Of a DNA stretch of 64,000 nucleotides, positions 1-8,012 are shown one piece after another (position 1 is the first letter of the stretch; every line of letters begins with the position of its first letter). The notes beneath the pieces were generated by a model. That model did not search any database. It was not told the DNA's origin and was given only the letters and a program-made list of their open reading frames with translations. Location of the stretch: assembly GCA_965198025.1 (NCBI GenBank), contig OZ240237.1, positions 310,001 through 374,000 on the forward strand, written 5' to 3'. Made by a program: the position numbers and the translations under genes. The stretch comes from CAYWWM01 sp965198025 (lineage in GTDB: Bacteria; Acidobacteriota; Terriglobia; 2-12-FULL-54-10).

Positions 1-31
1 GTATATCGTCCGCATCCAGCCCATGGAGTAA
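1..31 (+). CDS. C-terminal tail of an upstream gene (partial)
   Basis: One plus-strand frame starting at base 2 reads a short tail ending in Gln-Pro-Met-Glu and a TAA stop at 29-31. Only about nine residues are visible, so no family can be named. It would be convergent with the cupin gene. The call rests on a plausible peptide only and could be chance. Confidence 0.3.
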   Translation, partial: YIVRIQPME

Positions 32-82
32 CCGATCGACGGCAGCGGGGGACATGCTAAAAAGGGAAGGCCGGGACGAGCA

Positions 83-1084
83 TCAATCCCACCCCGGTTT
101 GTTTTCCATTAAGAAGGGATCAATCCCAACACGGCGGAAGTACCCCGAGGCCTTGATTTGAAGGCGACTGCCGCCGGCGCCGCCCCGCGGGCGGTTGTCG
201 TGATATTCATTGGCCTCTACGATGAACAAATCCCCCTCACTCCACTCGACTCTGCGTTCGGGTTCGCCTTCACGCTGCAGGACGGTATACCCCTCCCCTT
301 TCAGGACGTAGTAGATCACCTCCCAAAGGTGCCGATGGTAATGGCCCACCGCATTGGCATCGATAAATTCCCGCACTTCCATTTCCAGTAGCTGATTCCC
401 AGCCATGTCCCCTTCCGGAAGAATGGTGATTCCCGACATGCCGATGCCGCGTTCTTTCATCTCCCGGTTCCGCAGATTCGGCAGCCAGTGTCCCACGTCC
501 ATTCGTACTGTTTCGGGACCCTGCGTCGCGTTCCCGACGTATTCCGGCCGCTGTCCCACTCCTTTTTCCCACCGCTCCGGAAAGTTGGAATCCGTGGCAG
601 AAAGAAAGGAAGCGTTCTGAAACATGTTCTTGGTTAGCGGAGCGGTGGTAATCGACAGGTAGCGGGCGGGGGTGTCCGAAGACGCGTTGAAGTGCTGATG
701 CCAGGCGTTGAGGGAGGGTGAAAGCAGATCGCTTTCTACCCATTCGTATCGTTCCTGCTTGTCTTCCGCCTGGTTCCACATCAGCGTGTAGCCGCGGCCT
801 GAAACAATATAGATCATCTCTTCCGCCAAATGCCGGTACGCGGGAAGCTTTCCGCCGGGCGGAATCTCTACCAGCGTGGCATCGATCTGGTGCAGACGTC
901 CTTCACCAATCCGCGCGGTGGCTGCTCCTAACTCTTCGTCAAACTCCACGGGATGTTGTTTCAGGTGGAGGGCCTCGTCCACAGTCTGGATCTGCTGTCC
1001 CTGCACGTCCTGATCCCCTGCAAAAAAGGCTAATACCGCGATCAAGGCGCCAACGCCAAGCAATCCGCACAGGAATTTTTTCAT
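83..1084 (-). CDS. Exported two-domain cupin protein
   Basis: About 333 aa with an N-terminal hydrophobic export signal (KKFLCGLLGVGALIAVLAFF) and two cupin-like beta-barrel halves. The first is around residues 60-150, with an EEMIYIVSGRGY stretch. The second is around 225-310, with HYHRHLWEVIYYVLKGEGY and a following EYHDN, which resemble cupin motifs 1 and 2. Histidine-rich motif 1 in the second half suggests a metal site; the first half is less complete. Start 1084 is preferred over the ATG at 1090 because GGGAG lies 6 nt upstream of it, whereas it abuts the 1090 codon. It follows the cyclophilin gene by 29 bp, so the two are probably co-transcribed. The substrate is unknown. Confidence 0.8.
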   Translation of the reverse strand: MKKFLCGLLGVGALIAVLAFFAGDQDVQGQQIQTVDEALHLKQHPVEFDEELGAATARIGEGRLHQIDATLVEIPPGGKLPAYRHLAEEMIYIVSGRGYTLMWNQAEDKQERYEWVESDLLSPSLNAWHQHFNASSDTPARYLSITTAPLTKNMFQNASFLSATDSNFPERWEKGVGQRPEYVGNATQGPETVRMDVGHWLPNLRNREMKERGIGMSGITILPEGDMAGNQLLEMEVREFIDANAVGHYHRHLWEVIYYVLKGEGYTVLQREGEPERRVEWSEGDLFIVEANEYHDNRPRGGAGGSRLQIKASGYFRRVGIDPFLMENKPGWD

Positions 1085-1113
1085 TTCCATCTCCCTCTTC
1101 GCTCCGATTTTCG

Positions 1114-2193
1114 CTAGTCGATCGATGCCTCGATGATTTCCAGCCGTCTCCTAGGCTTTTCTCCTTCAACCTCTTCCATCTCGAAAGCGTCCAACACCTC
1201 GATCCCTTCCACCAATCGTGCGAACGCGGAGTACTGGTTGTCCAATGCCGGCGACGGGCCCAGCACAATAAAGAACGATGTGGTGGCCGAATCCGGGTCC
1301 TCCCCGTGTGCCATAGAAACGGTACCGCGCACGTGCTTGATGTCTGACCGGAATTCCCCCCTTACGGGACGCACCCACCGGTCCGCCGAATGCGTGGGTC
1401 CGCTGGAACGTGTTTGTCCGGTGCCTCCCTGCACAACGAATCCCCTCGAAATCCGGTGAAACTCCGTTCCATCCAACCAGCCCGTGGCCGCCAGCTTCAG
1501 GAAGTTGCGGACGTTTTCGGGCGCCCAATCCGGTTCCATCTGCAGCTTCATGGAACCAAGGGTCGTCTGCAGAGTTACTGTGCGCCGCATTTCATCGGGG
1601 GTCGCGGAGAGGAACGGTTCCTGTTTTTTCGGCTCGATCTCGATCTTCAGAATTCGCACCGGCTCGCTCAGCTTGCCGTCCTCTTCGAGCGGCTGCTGGG
1701 AGATTTCCTGGACGACTTCGATCCCCTCGTTCACCAGTCCAAATGCCGAATACCGTCCATCCAAAGCTGGTTGCGGAACTAGGCAGACGAAAAACTGTGC
1801 TCCGTCGCTATCGGGCTGGTCCGGGATTCGAATCGTCGACACCACGCCCCGCTCGTGTTTTAGATCGGAGATCTCCTCGCTCAGCATGTTCAAGCCGCCT
1901 GTCCCCCACAGCTCGCGGGGCGTTTCCGGGTCTTTCAGCAGCGGGTCACCGCCCTGGATAGCTCCATTCAGAAAAGCCAGATGGAAGGCGGAGCCATCGT
2001 AGTAGCCTTCCCGGGCGAGGCGAATGAACTGTTCCACGTGTCTGGGTGCTTTGTCTGGAAAGAATTCGAACCGGAATGTGCCGAAGCTGGTGGTAACGAC
2101 AGCCTCTAACTCGGCCGCATTCTGCGACGAGGCGGTGACAGCCAGCGTACCAATGGCTAGGAATTGAAGAATCCGCCGAATCACAGGGAACAT
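1114..2193 (-). CDS. Peptidyl-prolyl cis-trans isomerase, tandem cyclophilin domains, exported
   Basis: 359 aa with an N-terminal signal sequence (residues 1-25) and two cyclophilin-type domains, roughly 28-180 and 205-359. Each domain carries the family pattern: FRFEFFPDKAPRHVEQF and AQFFVCL in the first; EFHRISRGFVVQGG, TTSFFIVLG and the LDNQYSAFARLVEG ending in the second. Single-domain cyclophilins are about 170-190 aa, so this is a duplication or fusion. It probably assists folding in the periplasm. No strong ribosome-binding site precedes the ATG. The same-strand cupin gene follows 29 bp downstream. Confidence 0.88.
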   Translation of the reverse strand: MFPVIRRILQFLAIGTLAVTASSQNAAELEAVVTTSFGTFRFEFFPDKAPRHVEQFIRLAREGYYDGSAFHLAFLNGAIQGGDPLLKDPETPRELWGTGGLNMLSEEISDLKHERGVVSTIRIPDQPDSDGAQFFVCLVPQPALDGRYSAFGLVNEGIEVVQEISQQPLEEDGKLSEPVRILKIEIEPKKQEPFLSATPDEMRRTVTLQTTLGSMKLQMEPDWAPENVRNFLKLAATGWLDGTEFHRISRGFVVQGGTGQTRSSGPTHSADRWVRPVRGEFRSDIKHVRGTVSMAHGEDPDSATTSFFIVLGPSPALDNQYSAFARLVEGIEVLDAFEMEEVEGEKPRRRLEIIEASID

Positions 2194-2489
2194 TCTAATA
2201 CGTCCGGCTCAATCCTCTGCCAGGTAAATCGGCACCAACAACCAGGAATCCTCAGCGGAGAAACGAATTCCGAGAAAGAGCTCGGAATCGGGCGGCCGTT
2301 CCGTGGGGAGCTGAGAGAGGAGTCTCTTTTAGAAGCTTGCCACGCCACCCACCACCTTTTGGGCAGCTTGCGAAATACGGCGCCGCGGCTCCGCCGAAAG
2401 ACAGACCTGACTCTCTCACGATTCTAGGAACGTGTTGTCCGTCGGACTGCATGCCTTCGACATCTCGCGGCCCCGGCTTTCAGTTTTTC

Positions 2490-3398
2490 CTACCTTGCTG
2501 CAAGCTCGTCGTAAACAACTTGCACGTTCGATCGCAGACGGTCGGGTCGCGGCGTTCCATATCCCGCATACCTGGCAGGGGTGGTCCAGGAGCCGACGAT
2601 CTCATCCACGGTCATGCCGGCTTGCCGGCCAGCACGCACAGCATTGAGGAACTCGCGATTGAATTCGGCAAACTCCCTCAAATCCTCCCACGGCATGGGG
2701 GTGCTGTGACCTGTGATGACGGTGTCCACGTTCTGAATGCCGTTATACACCTTCATCAGGGTTTCGGGATACTGGACGCCGCTGCCGCCATTGTTGGCAT
2801 CTAGAAGCGGTATGTTCTTGCCGGCGAAGGCATCGCCGGCGTGCATCGTACCCAGCGTCGGAAAGACGATAAAGGCGTCACCATTGGTGTGCGCACGGCC
2901 GAAGTAGTAGAGCTCGACTCGATCGTTGCCGCTACCGATTGTCATGCGGTCCTGGAACGTCTGTGTAGGCATGCCGCGACCGTTATTCTCCGTGAAGATG
3001 TTCCTCGTCGCGGGCGGAAAACCCGAAGGCGCGACCATCCGTTCCATATTCGCCCTGGTGTTCTCGTGGGTCACGATATCGACCGTGGCCGGGAACTCGA
3101 CGTTGCCGCTCACATGGTCGCCATGGGTGTGCGTGTTGATCAGCGTCGTAACGGGCTTGTCGGTCAACATTCGGATCTGGTCCAGGATCGGCTGACCCCA
3201 GCCCGGGTTCTTGGCGTCCACGACCACCACGCCGTTCTCCGTGACGAAAACCGCTGTGTTGCCACCTCCGCCTCGCAACACCCACAGGTTGTCCTTCAAT
3301 TGCTCGACTTCAACGACGCGTGCCTGCTGCTGGGCGGCGACGACCAGCATAAGGGCGCCGACGATGACGAGTACGCCTAATACGATTCCTCGTTTCAT
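2490..3398 (-). CDS. MBL-fold metallo-hydrolase, exported
   Basis: 302 aa with a hydrophobic N-terminal signal and a metallo-beta-lactamase fold. The metal motif THTHGDH is near residue 90, with further His/Asp ligands in GRAHTNGDA, MHAGDAF and ITGHSTPM. The start is fixed by an ATGA overlap with the stop of the upstream HupE/UreJ gene, which implies translational coupling. The longer upstream reading frame runs into that gene and is rejected. Family members hydrolyse lactones, glutathione thioesters or beta-lactams; the substrate here cannot be assigned. Confidence 0.87.
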   Translation of the reverse strand: MKRGIVLGVLVIVGALMLVVAAQQQARVVEVEQLKDNLWVLRGGGGNTAVFVTENGVVVVDAKNPGWGQPILDQIRMLTDKPVTTLINTHTHGDHVSGNVEFPATVDIVTHENTRANMERMVAPSGFPPATRNIFTENNGRGMPTQTFQDRMTIGSGNDRVELYYFGRAHTNGDAFIVFPTLGTMHAGDAFAGKNIPLLDANNGGSGVQYPETLMKVYNGIQNVDTVITGHSTPMPWEDLREFAEFNREFLNAVRAGRQAGMTVDEIVGSWTTPARYAGYGTPRPDRLRSNVQVVYDELAAR

Positions 3399-4504
3399 AC
3401 TATGCCTCCCAAAAACACTCGTTGAACAAACCAGAATGCACCCGTCGCAACGACGACCAGCGATCCGGCAAATGCCAGACGCTGGCCTGCCGCCTCGTTG
3501 CGCGCCCACAGCACCAGCAACGCGGACGCAACGATCACGACGACGAGCAACTGACCGATTTCTACACCGAGATTGAATGAGAAGAGCGACCAGCCGAGCG
3601 CCCGGCTCGGCAGCCCCATCTCCCGCAAAACGCTTGCAAACCCGAAGCCGTGAATCAAACCAAATGCGAATGCGATCCAGATGCGCACGTCACGGCCACG
3701 GCCAACCATCAAATTGTCGATGCCCACATACACGATGCTGAGTGCAATGGCCGGCTCGACGATATACGCGGGGGGCGTGAGGGTGTTCAGCGCGGCGAGC
3801 GACAGCGTAATGCTGTGCGCAACGGTGAACGCGGTTACGACCAGGACCAGCCGACGGATCGATCCGCCCAGCAGAAGCAGCCCCACCAGGAACAGCAGAT
3901 GATCCGGACCGATCAGAATGTGATGAATCCCGGACGGCACAAACTTCCTGATTACCGCCAGGACGCCCTGCCTCGTTCCGGCGAAGTATTCAAACTCCAC
4001 ATGGTCGCGATCGAGAATCGCCTGCCAAGTGAGCTCATTGCGCTCGTAGAAGTTGAGAAATGTCTGATGACTTGGATCATACGGAAAGAGAGTCGTGTTC
4101 ACTACCACCGAAGCAGGCACGTCGTTGATGGGATACCGGGCACGGAACTGAACGGCCTGTCGCTCAGGCAACGGCACGGGGGCCGCCCATTCGCCGCCGG
4201 TCAACGGAGTTCCGTTGACGGCGATCTGCAAGCGAGACCGCAGGAGTTCAGTGATCGCGCTCCCGTGCGGGCTAAGCACTGCCGGGTCCAGCACTCGCTC
4301 CGGCGGATTCACTTGCAGCTCATGCGCTACGTCGAACACGTGCACCACCAGGGTGAACTCCAGCTCGCCCGGCGCCAGGCGGATATCCGCGAAGCTAAAG
4401 GGCGCAGGGTGCGCCGCGACCGGCGCCACCCAGCCGCCCAAGCTGACGAGCAGTGCTGCGCCGAGCACAAAGACGGCTGTCCTTACCCTTTCGATCGGTT
4501 TCAT
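3395..4504 (-). CDS. HupE/UreJ family membrane protein
   Basis: 369 aa. It has a signal peptide (residues 1-31), a periplasmic domain of about 140 residues, then about six membrane helices carrying the HupE/UreJ_2 signature IRKFVPSGIHHILIGPDHLLFL and ALSIVYVGIDNLM, FGLIHGFGFA. Family members are proposed nickel/cobalt transporters, but this long form with an extracytoplasmic domain is common in environmental bacteria without hydrogenase or urease, and neither is nearby. AAGGA precedes the ATG by 8 nt. Its TGA overlaps the ATG of the MBL-fold gene by 4 bp. Confidence 0.85.
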   Translation of the reverse strand: MKPIERVRTAVFVLGAALLVSLGGWVAPVAAHPAPFSFADIRLAPGELEFTLVVHVFDVAHELQVNPPERVLDPAVLSPHGSAITELLRSRLQIAVNGTPLTGGEWAAPVPLPERQAVQFRARYPINDVPASVVVNTTLFPYDPSHQTFLNFYERNELTWQAILDRDHVEFEYFAGTRQGVLAVIRKFVPSGIHHILIGPDHLLFLVGLLLLGGSIRRLVLVVTAFTVAHSITLSLAALNTLTPPAYIVEPAIALSIVYVGIDNLMVGRGRDVRIWIAFAFGLIHGFGFASVLREMGLPSRALGWSLFSFNLGVEIGQLLVVVIVASALLVLWARNEAAGQRLAFAGSLVVVATGAFWFVQRVFLGGIV

Positions 4505-4930
4505 GCGGAAATTCCTTCTTAGCCTCTATTCGGCCAAACTATACACCCTTTCCGGGATTCCGCTGCAAAATTTCTATAGTCCACTCTCGGCCAACCAGGA
4601 CGCTGAGTTTTTCTATTTCGTCAAGGATGGATTGGGGAGGTAACGTTCATTAGAGGCAGTGAAGAAACCTAGAGAGGAAGCCGAATTACTTCCGGAGGCG
4701 GAACTCATGCGGGGTGAACAATCTCAAATTCAGGTTAGTGCATCCGCAGCGTCGAAAAAACGGGAGGGCACCGCCCGCTTGTCTGAAGGATTTTGCGCTG
4801 CGCAGGTCCGTTGGTCACCCGTCACAGGCGAAGCGGAACCGAAAACGAGCAAAGGTACTGGCTGAAATTTGCGCTCATAGCCCGGCGAATCAGGGCCCCT
4901 TGTAGCGCGCTGGATAGAGCTACGACGCAG
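4505..4930. other. Intergenic region, no gene supported
   Basis: 426 bp between the HupE operon start and the DUF6152 stop. Short open frames are present on the plus strand, but none has a ribosome-binding site or a recognisable protein character. The promoter of the HupE-MBL pair should lie near 4505-4640; a TATAGT-like hexamer (minus strand, 4538-4543) is present without a convincing -35. Confidence 0.4.
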
Positions 4931-5365
4931 TTATTCCCTCTGGCTGCCCGGCGTCAATTCATCCGGAGCGCCGATGCCGGCCGAGCCGACAAACAGCTTG
5001 CGTCCGTCCGCAAAGGTGATATCCCTGCCGTTAGCCCTGCGAGACCCGTCTTTCGCCCGATATCCATCCACCACAATCTCGGTTCCAGGCGGCAGAGAAT
5101 TTCTATTGAAACCGCGCCGAAACAGAACAGTGGGGCTGCCGACCTCCACGGCCCAATTTTCCACCGTACCATCCGGTCTTTTGGCGTCTATGTGGATCCA
5201 CGCGTGGGGATTAGTCCATTGCATCCGGGTAATTGTGCCCTCCACCTTTACGGGGTTTCTGGCGTCGAATTCGGCCGCAAACGAGTGGTGCGCACGAAGC
5301 GGCACAGCCGTTCCCGCTACAAGCAAACCGATTCCCGCCATAACAAGGCCTGGTTTAGTTCGCAT
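4931..5365 (-). CDS. DUF6152 family exported protein
   Basis: 144 aa. It has a signal peptide (RTKPGLVMAGIGLLVAGTAV, ending near the ARAHHSF-type junction) and a small beta-rich domain with AHHSFAAEFDARNPVKVEG, TRMQWTNPHAWIHID and LPPGTEIVVDGYRAKDGS, typical of the DUF6152 family common in Acidobacteriota and marine bacteria. Start 5365 has GGAGG upstream; a longer frame from 5464 overlaps the preceding gene. It lies 40 bp after the 'PDFSGIW' gene and is probably in one operon with it. Function unknown; the family is often found beside those proteins. Confidence 0.82.
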   Translation of the reverse strand: MRTKPGLVMAGIGLLVAGTAVPLRAHHSFAAEFDARNPVKVEGTITRMQWTNPHAWIHIDAKRPDGTVENWAVEVGSPTVLFRRGFNRNSLPPGTEIVVDGYRAKDGSRRANGRDITFADGRKLFVGSAGIGAPDELTPGSQRE

Positions 5366-5405
5366 CGGATGAACCTCCGAGTTAGAATTCTCCTGTTCCA
5401 GTGTC

Positions 5406-6377
5406 TTACTGTTGATACCACTCATAGAAACGGTCCTCGGGGGGAACCTTGCGGGTGATCTCAATGATCATCGTCTCTCCTTCCCACCGCCTTACCAGCT
5501 GCTGTTTGCGAACATGTCCATACAGAAACTCCTCCGCAAACTCGATGCAGGGGTACTCGATAAGCTGAATATTGGGTTCGAGGCGCCGATAGAGCGGCAT
5601 CGCGATTCGCCAGGGGCGCGTGAAGACCTCCGGGTCGTCAATGGTTGCCTCGTAGCGAATGGCATCCGGGCTGAGCAGCGTGAGGCGTTCCTCCAGGCGC
5701 AGGGAGGCGCTGTGGAAATTCCCTGCTCGGTCGAACCAGTTATTGCCGTTGAATTCTGTCACATCTACTACGAGCGTCTCGCCCTCCCAGCGGCCCACCG
5801 AATGACCCATGTATGTGTAGTCGGGCGGTCCTTCGACTTCATCCAGGTGAATGGTGCGGGCCGCATTCGCAAACGTGTAGATCATTTGAATCTTGTTCAT
5901 GCTCTGCACAATCTGAAACGGATACGGCATGTACATCGCGCGCGGGATGCCCGGCAGATAACACTTGAGCATCGGATCGCGGTCAATCCAGTTTTCAGAG
6001 TTTTCCTTCTTGATGGCTGCTGCTTCGGGTGTGTAAGGAATCCTGCTGTCGCCCTCAACTACGCCGAGTGACGCTGGCACGCCGGCTGCAGCGCCGAGCG
6101 CGAGCACGGGAGCCGCCGCCACCCGGGCGAATTCATGCTCCGGATAGACGCCGGGTTGCGTCACCGCGCCCGGGCGCGCTTCGTGGGCTTCGAGGTCCCA
6201 ATATGCTTCATTGTTGGCTTGCCAGATGCCGCTGAAGTCGGGCTTGCCGTCGGCCGTACGCGCCGGCTGGCGCTCCGGCACAACCGCGGACGGGGTCATG
6301 ATGAGCGTGATGGCAACCCCTGCGGCGGCCGCCAGGATGACGAGCACAATCATTGAGCCACTGATCCGATTTGTCAT
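5406..6377 (-). CDS. Exported 'PDFSGIW' family protein, function unknown
   Basis: 323 aa with an N-terminal membrane/signal segment (residues 8-28), then DGKPDFSGIWQANN and a long conserved region with DPMLKCYLPGIPRAMYMPYPFQI, GHSVGRWEGETLVVDVTEFN and WRIAMPLYRR. This protein type is abundant in Acidobacteriota genomes without assigned activity. It is paralogous to the next gene upstream (6520-7746), with the RWEGETLVVDV motif in both. AAGGG lies 9 nt before the ATG. It is likely operonic with the DUF6152 gene. Confidence 0.83.
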   Translation of the reverse strand: MTNRISGSMIVLVILAAAAGVAITLIMTPSAVVPERQPARTADGKPDFSGIWQANNEAYWDLEAHEARPGAVTQPGVYPEHEFARVAAAPVLALGAAAGVPASLGVVEGDSRIPYTPEAAAIKKENSENWIDRDPMLKCYLPGIPRAMYMPYPFQIVQSMNKIQMIYTFANAARTIHLDEVEGPPDYTYMGHSVGRWEGETLVVDVTEFNGNNWFDRAGNFHSASLRLEERLTLLSPDAIRYEATIDDPEVFTRPWRIAMPLYRRLEPNIQLIEYPCIEFAEEFLYGHVRKQQLVRRWEGETMIIEITRKVPPEDRFYEWYQQ

Positions 6378-6519
6378 CGTAGTGTCCCTTGCCTGTTTGG
6401 CTTGCTTTTTCGTGAACCTAGATGATGAAGTGCGGCCCTGCTAGCGGAATGATCCGCATCCAGTGCCACGTTAGCGTCCTCCCGTCCGGGGAGACTTCCC
6501 GATGAGTATTGCGTTTGCT

Positions 6520-7746
6520 TTAGAAGATCGATCCCGAGTTTCCCGTCAACGGATCCGCTCCGCCCTGGTTCCCAAAACCTTTTGTGGTGTCCTTTGTGGC
6601 CGGATCGGGTCCCTCGCCCCGGGCGAAGGCGCGCTCTTCCGTGCGCGCTCCCAGGAGCATGGCTGCCAGGCCGTAGTTCCCCTCGTGACACCGGGGTTCG
6701 TAGAAGATCCGATTCGCCCGCTCATCCTGGCGGACCAATTCCTGCTTTGCCGTCCACGCTTCCGTCCACGCGGTCGCATCCTCGACGGTGACGGCATACT
6801 CGATCGTGTTTGCGTCGAGCCGTGTCCAGCGCTCCACGAGATGCCGGTTCTCCCGAGACTCCCGATAGTTGAACTTGGGCGAGAAGTTGGTAACGTCGAC
6901 CACCAGCGTGTCGCCTTCCCACCGGCCTCGAGAGTCGCCGAATCGCAGCTGGATCGAAGAAGGAAGATGCGGCCCTGCATCCACGGGAATAACCCGCTGC
7001 CATCCTTGCCCCTGCCCCGTATCGTAGAAAATCGCCACCGACTTCGGAGACTGCACGATGCGGCGGTACCCGCCGAAATCTGGCAGCGCGGCGCTCATGC
7101 AGCGCTCTCCCATCCTGCGGTCCTCGGGATTTTCGTTCCGATTCATCGCAAGCGTGTTGTAGAACGGAGGCATCTCTGCCCTGCGCGGGGAAGGGGGCCC
7201 GTACTTCCCTCCTGCGCATTCGGGCTCCTGATTCTTGCATGTTTCCGTGGCTTGCAGCAGCGCCAGCCGGTAATCCTGTTCCGCCTTTTTCCTCTCTTCC
7301 GCTTCCGGCGTCAAGACGGGAAGCCGCCCGTCGGGCGGGTCCACGATCAGCGAGGTTTGCTTCCCGGTCGGTTGTACGGACTGGAATACGGCGTTGTACG
7401 CTCCCGAGACGTCTCGCTCCGTCCCTGGCTCTGCACGGGCATCTCGACGCAAAAGTTCTGCTCTCTGCCGGTCGAGTTCCGCTCTCTCTTCTTCTGTGAA
7501 AAACTCCTTGTCTGCAAACCGTGCAGGTCGCTGTAGCGGCGTCTCGTAGGGGTCGGTCCAAATTCCCTGCAGATCCGGTTCGCCCCAGGAAGTCCGGTGT
7601 GCCGGTCCTGTGCTGGCGCCGCCGCCGCCCGTTTCCGTGTCCACCGAGTTCTGTCCCTCGACCGGCATACGCATCCTTCCCACGAGTCCGGCCACCGCTA
7701 TGAGGATCGCCACGACGCCAATTACGCCGAGCACCCGATATTTCAT
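6520..7746 (-). CDS. Exported 'PDLQGIW' family protein, paralogue of the downstream gene
   Basis: 408 aa. It has an N-terminal hydrophobic helix (residues 5-25), a low-complexity Gly/Ser/Thr linker, then WGEPDLQGIWTDPYETPLQRP and a region shared with its neighbour (GRWEGDTLVVDVTNF, VERWTRLDANTIEYAVTVEDA, WTAKQELVRQ). Near the C terminus a YEPRCHEGNYGL motif is followed by LLGARTEE. GGGAGG sits 6 nt upstream of the ATG. No catalytic assignment can be made. The two paralogues and DUF6152 run in one direction and probably form an envelope operon. Confidence 0.83.
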   Translation of the reverse strand: MKYRVLGVIGVVAILIAVAGLVGRMRMPVEGQNSVDTETGGGGASTGPAHRTSWGEPDLQGIWTDPYETPLQRPARFADKEFFTEEERAELDRQRAELLRRDARAEPGTERDVSGAYNAVFQSVQPTGKQTSLIVDPPDGRLPVLTPEAEERKKAEQDYRLALLQATETCKNQEPECAGGKYGPPSPRRAEMPPFYNTLAMNRNENPEDRRMGERCMSAALPDFGGYRRIVQSPKSVAIFYDTGQGQGWQRVIPVDAGPHLPSSIQLRFGDSRGRWEGDTLVVDVTNFSPKFNYRESRENRHLVERWTRLDANTIEYAVTVEDATAWTEAWTAKQELVRQDERANRIFYEPRCHEGNYGLAAMLLGARTEERAFARGEGPDPATKDTTKGFGNQGGADPLTGNSGSIF

Positions 7747-7964
7747 CGCAAACCTCCCAGTCCGTCGGATCCCCTTCGTATAACCATCTGGACAGCGAAA
7801 TTATACTCCTAACTGGGTTCGGTGGAGCGGACTTTCTCGCAAATGGCCGGAGACAAAAGTGCTTGTACCCCCGGCGATTGAGGCGCCTGGGAATGATATG
7901 TGTCCTGCTAATCCTTGGTTCGGACTCGACCCGGGATGTGTGGAACCAAAAGGTGGAAAGCAAA

Positions 7965-7992
7965 AACGGCGAGGGAAGGTTCCCTCGCCGTT
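7965..7992 (-). terminator. Rho-independent terminator of the TonB receptor gene
   Basis: Perfect 12-bp inverted repeat (AACGGCGAGGGA / TCCCTCGCCGTT) with a 4-nt loop, 20 bp past the stop at 8013. On the minus strand it is followed by a run of T (complement of 7962-7966). This is the expected form of an intrinsic terminator for transcription coming from the TonB receptor gene. Confidence 0.85.
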
Positions 7993-8012
7993 CATGTGGT
8001 GAGTAATTCGGG

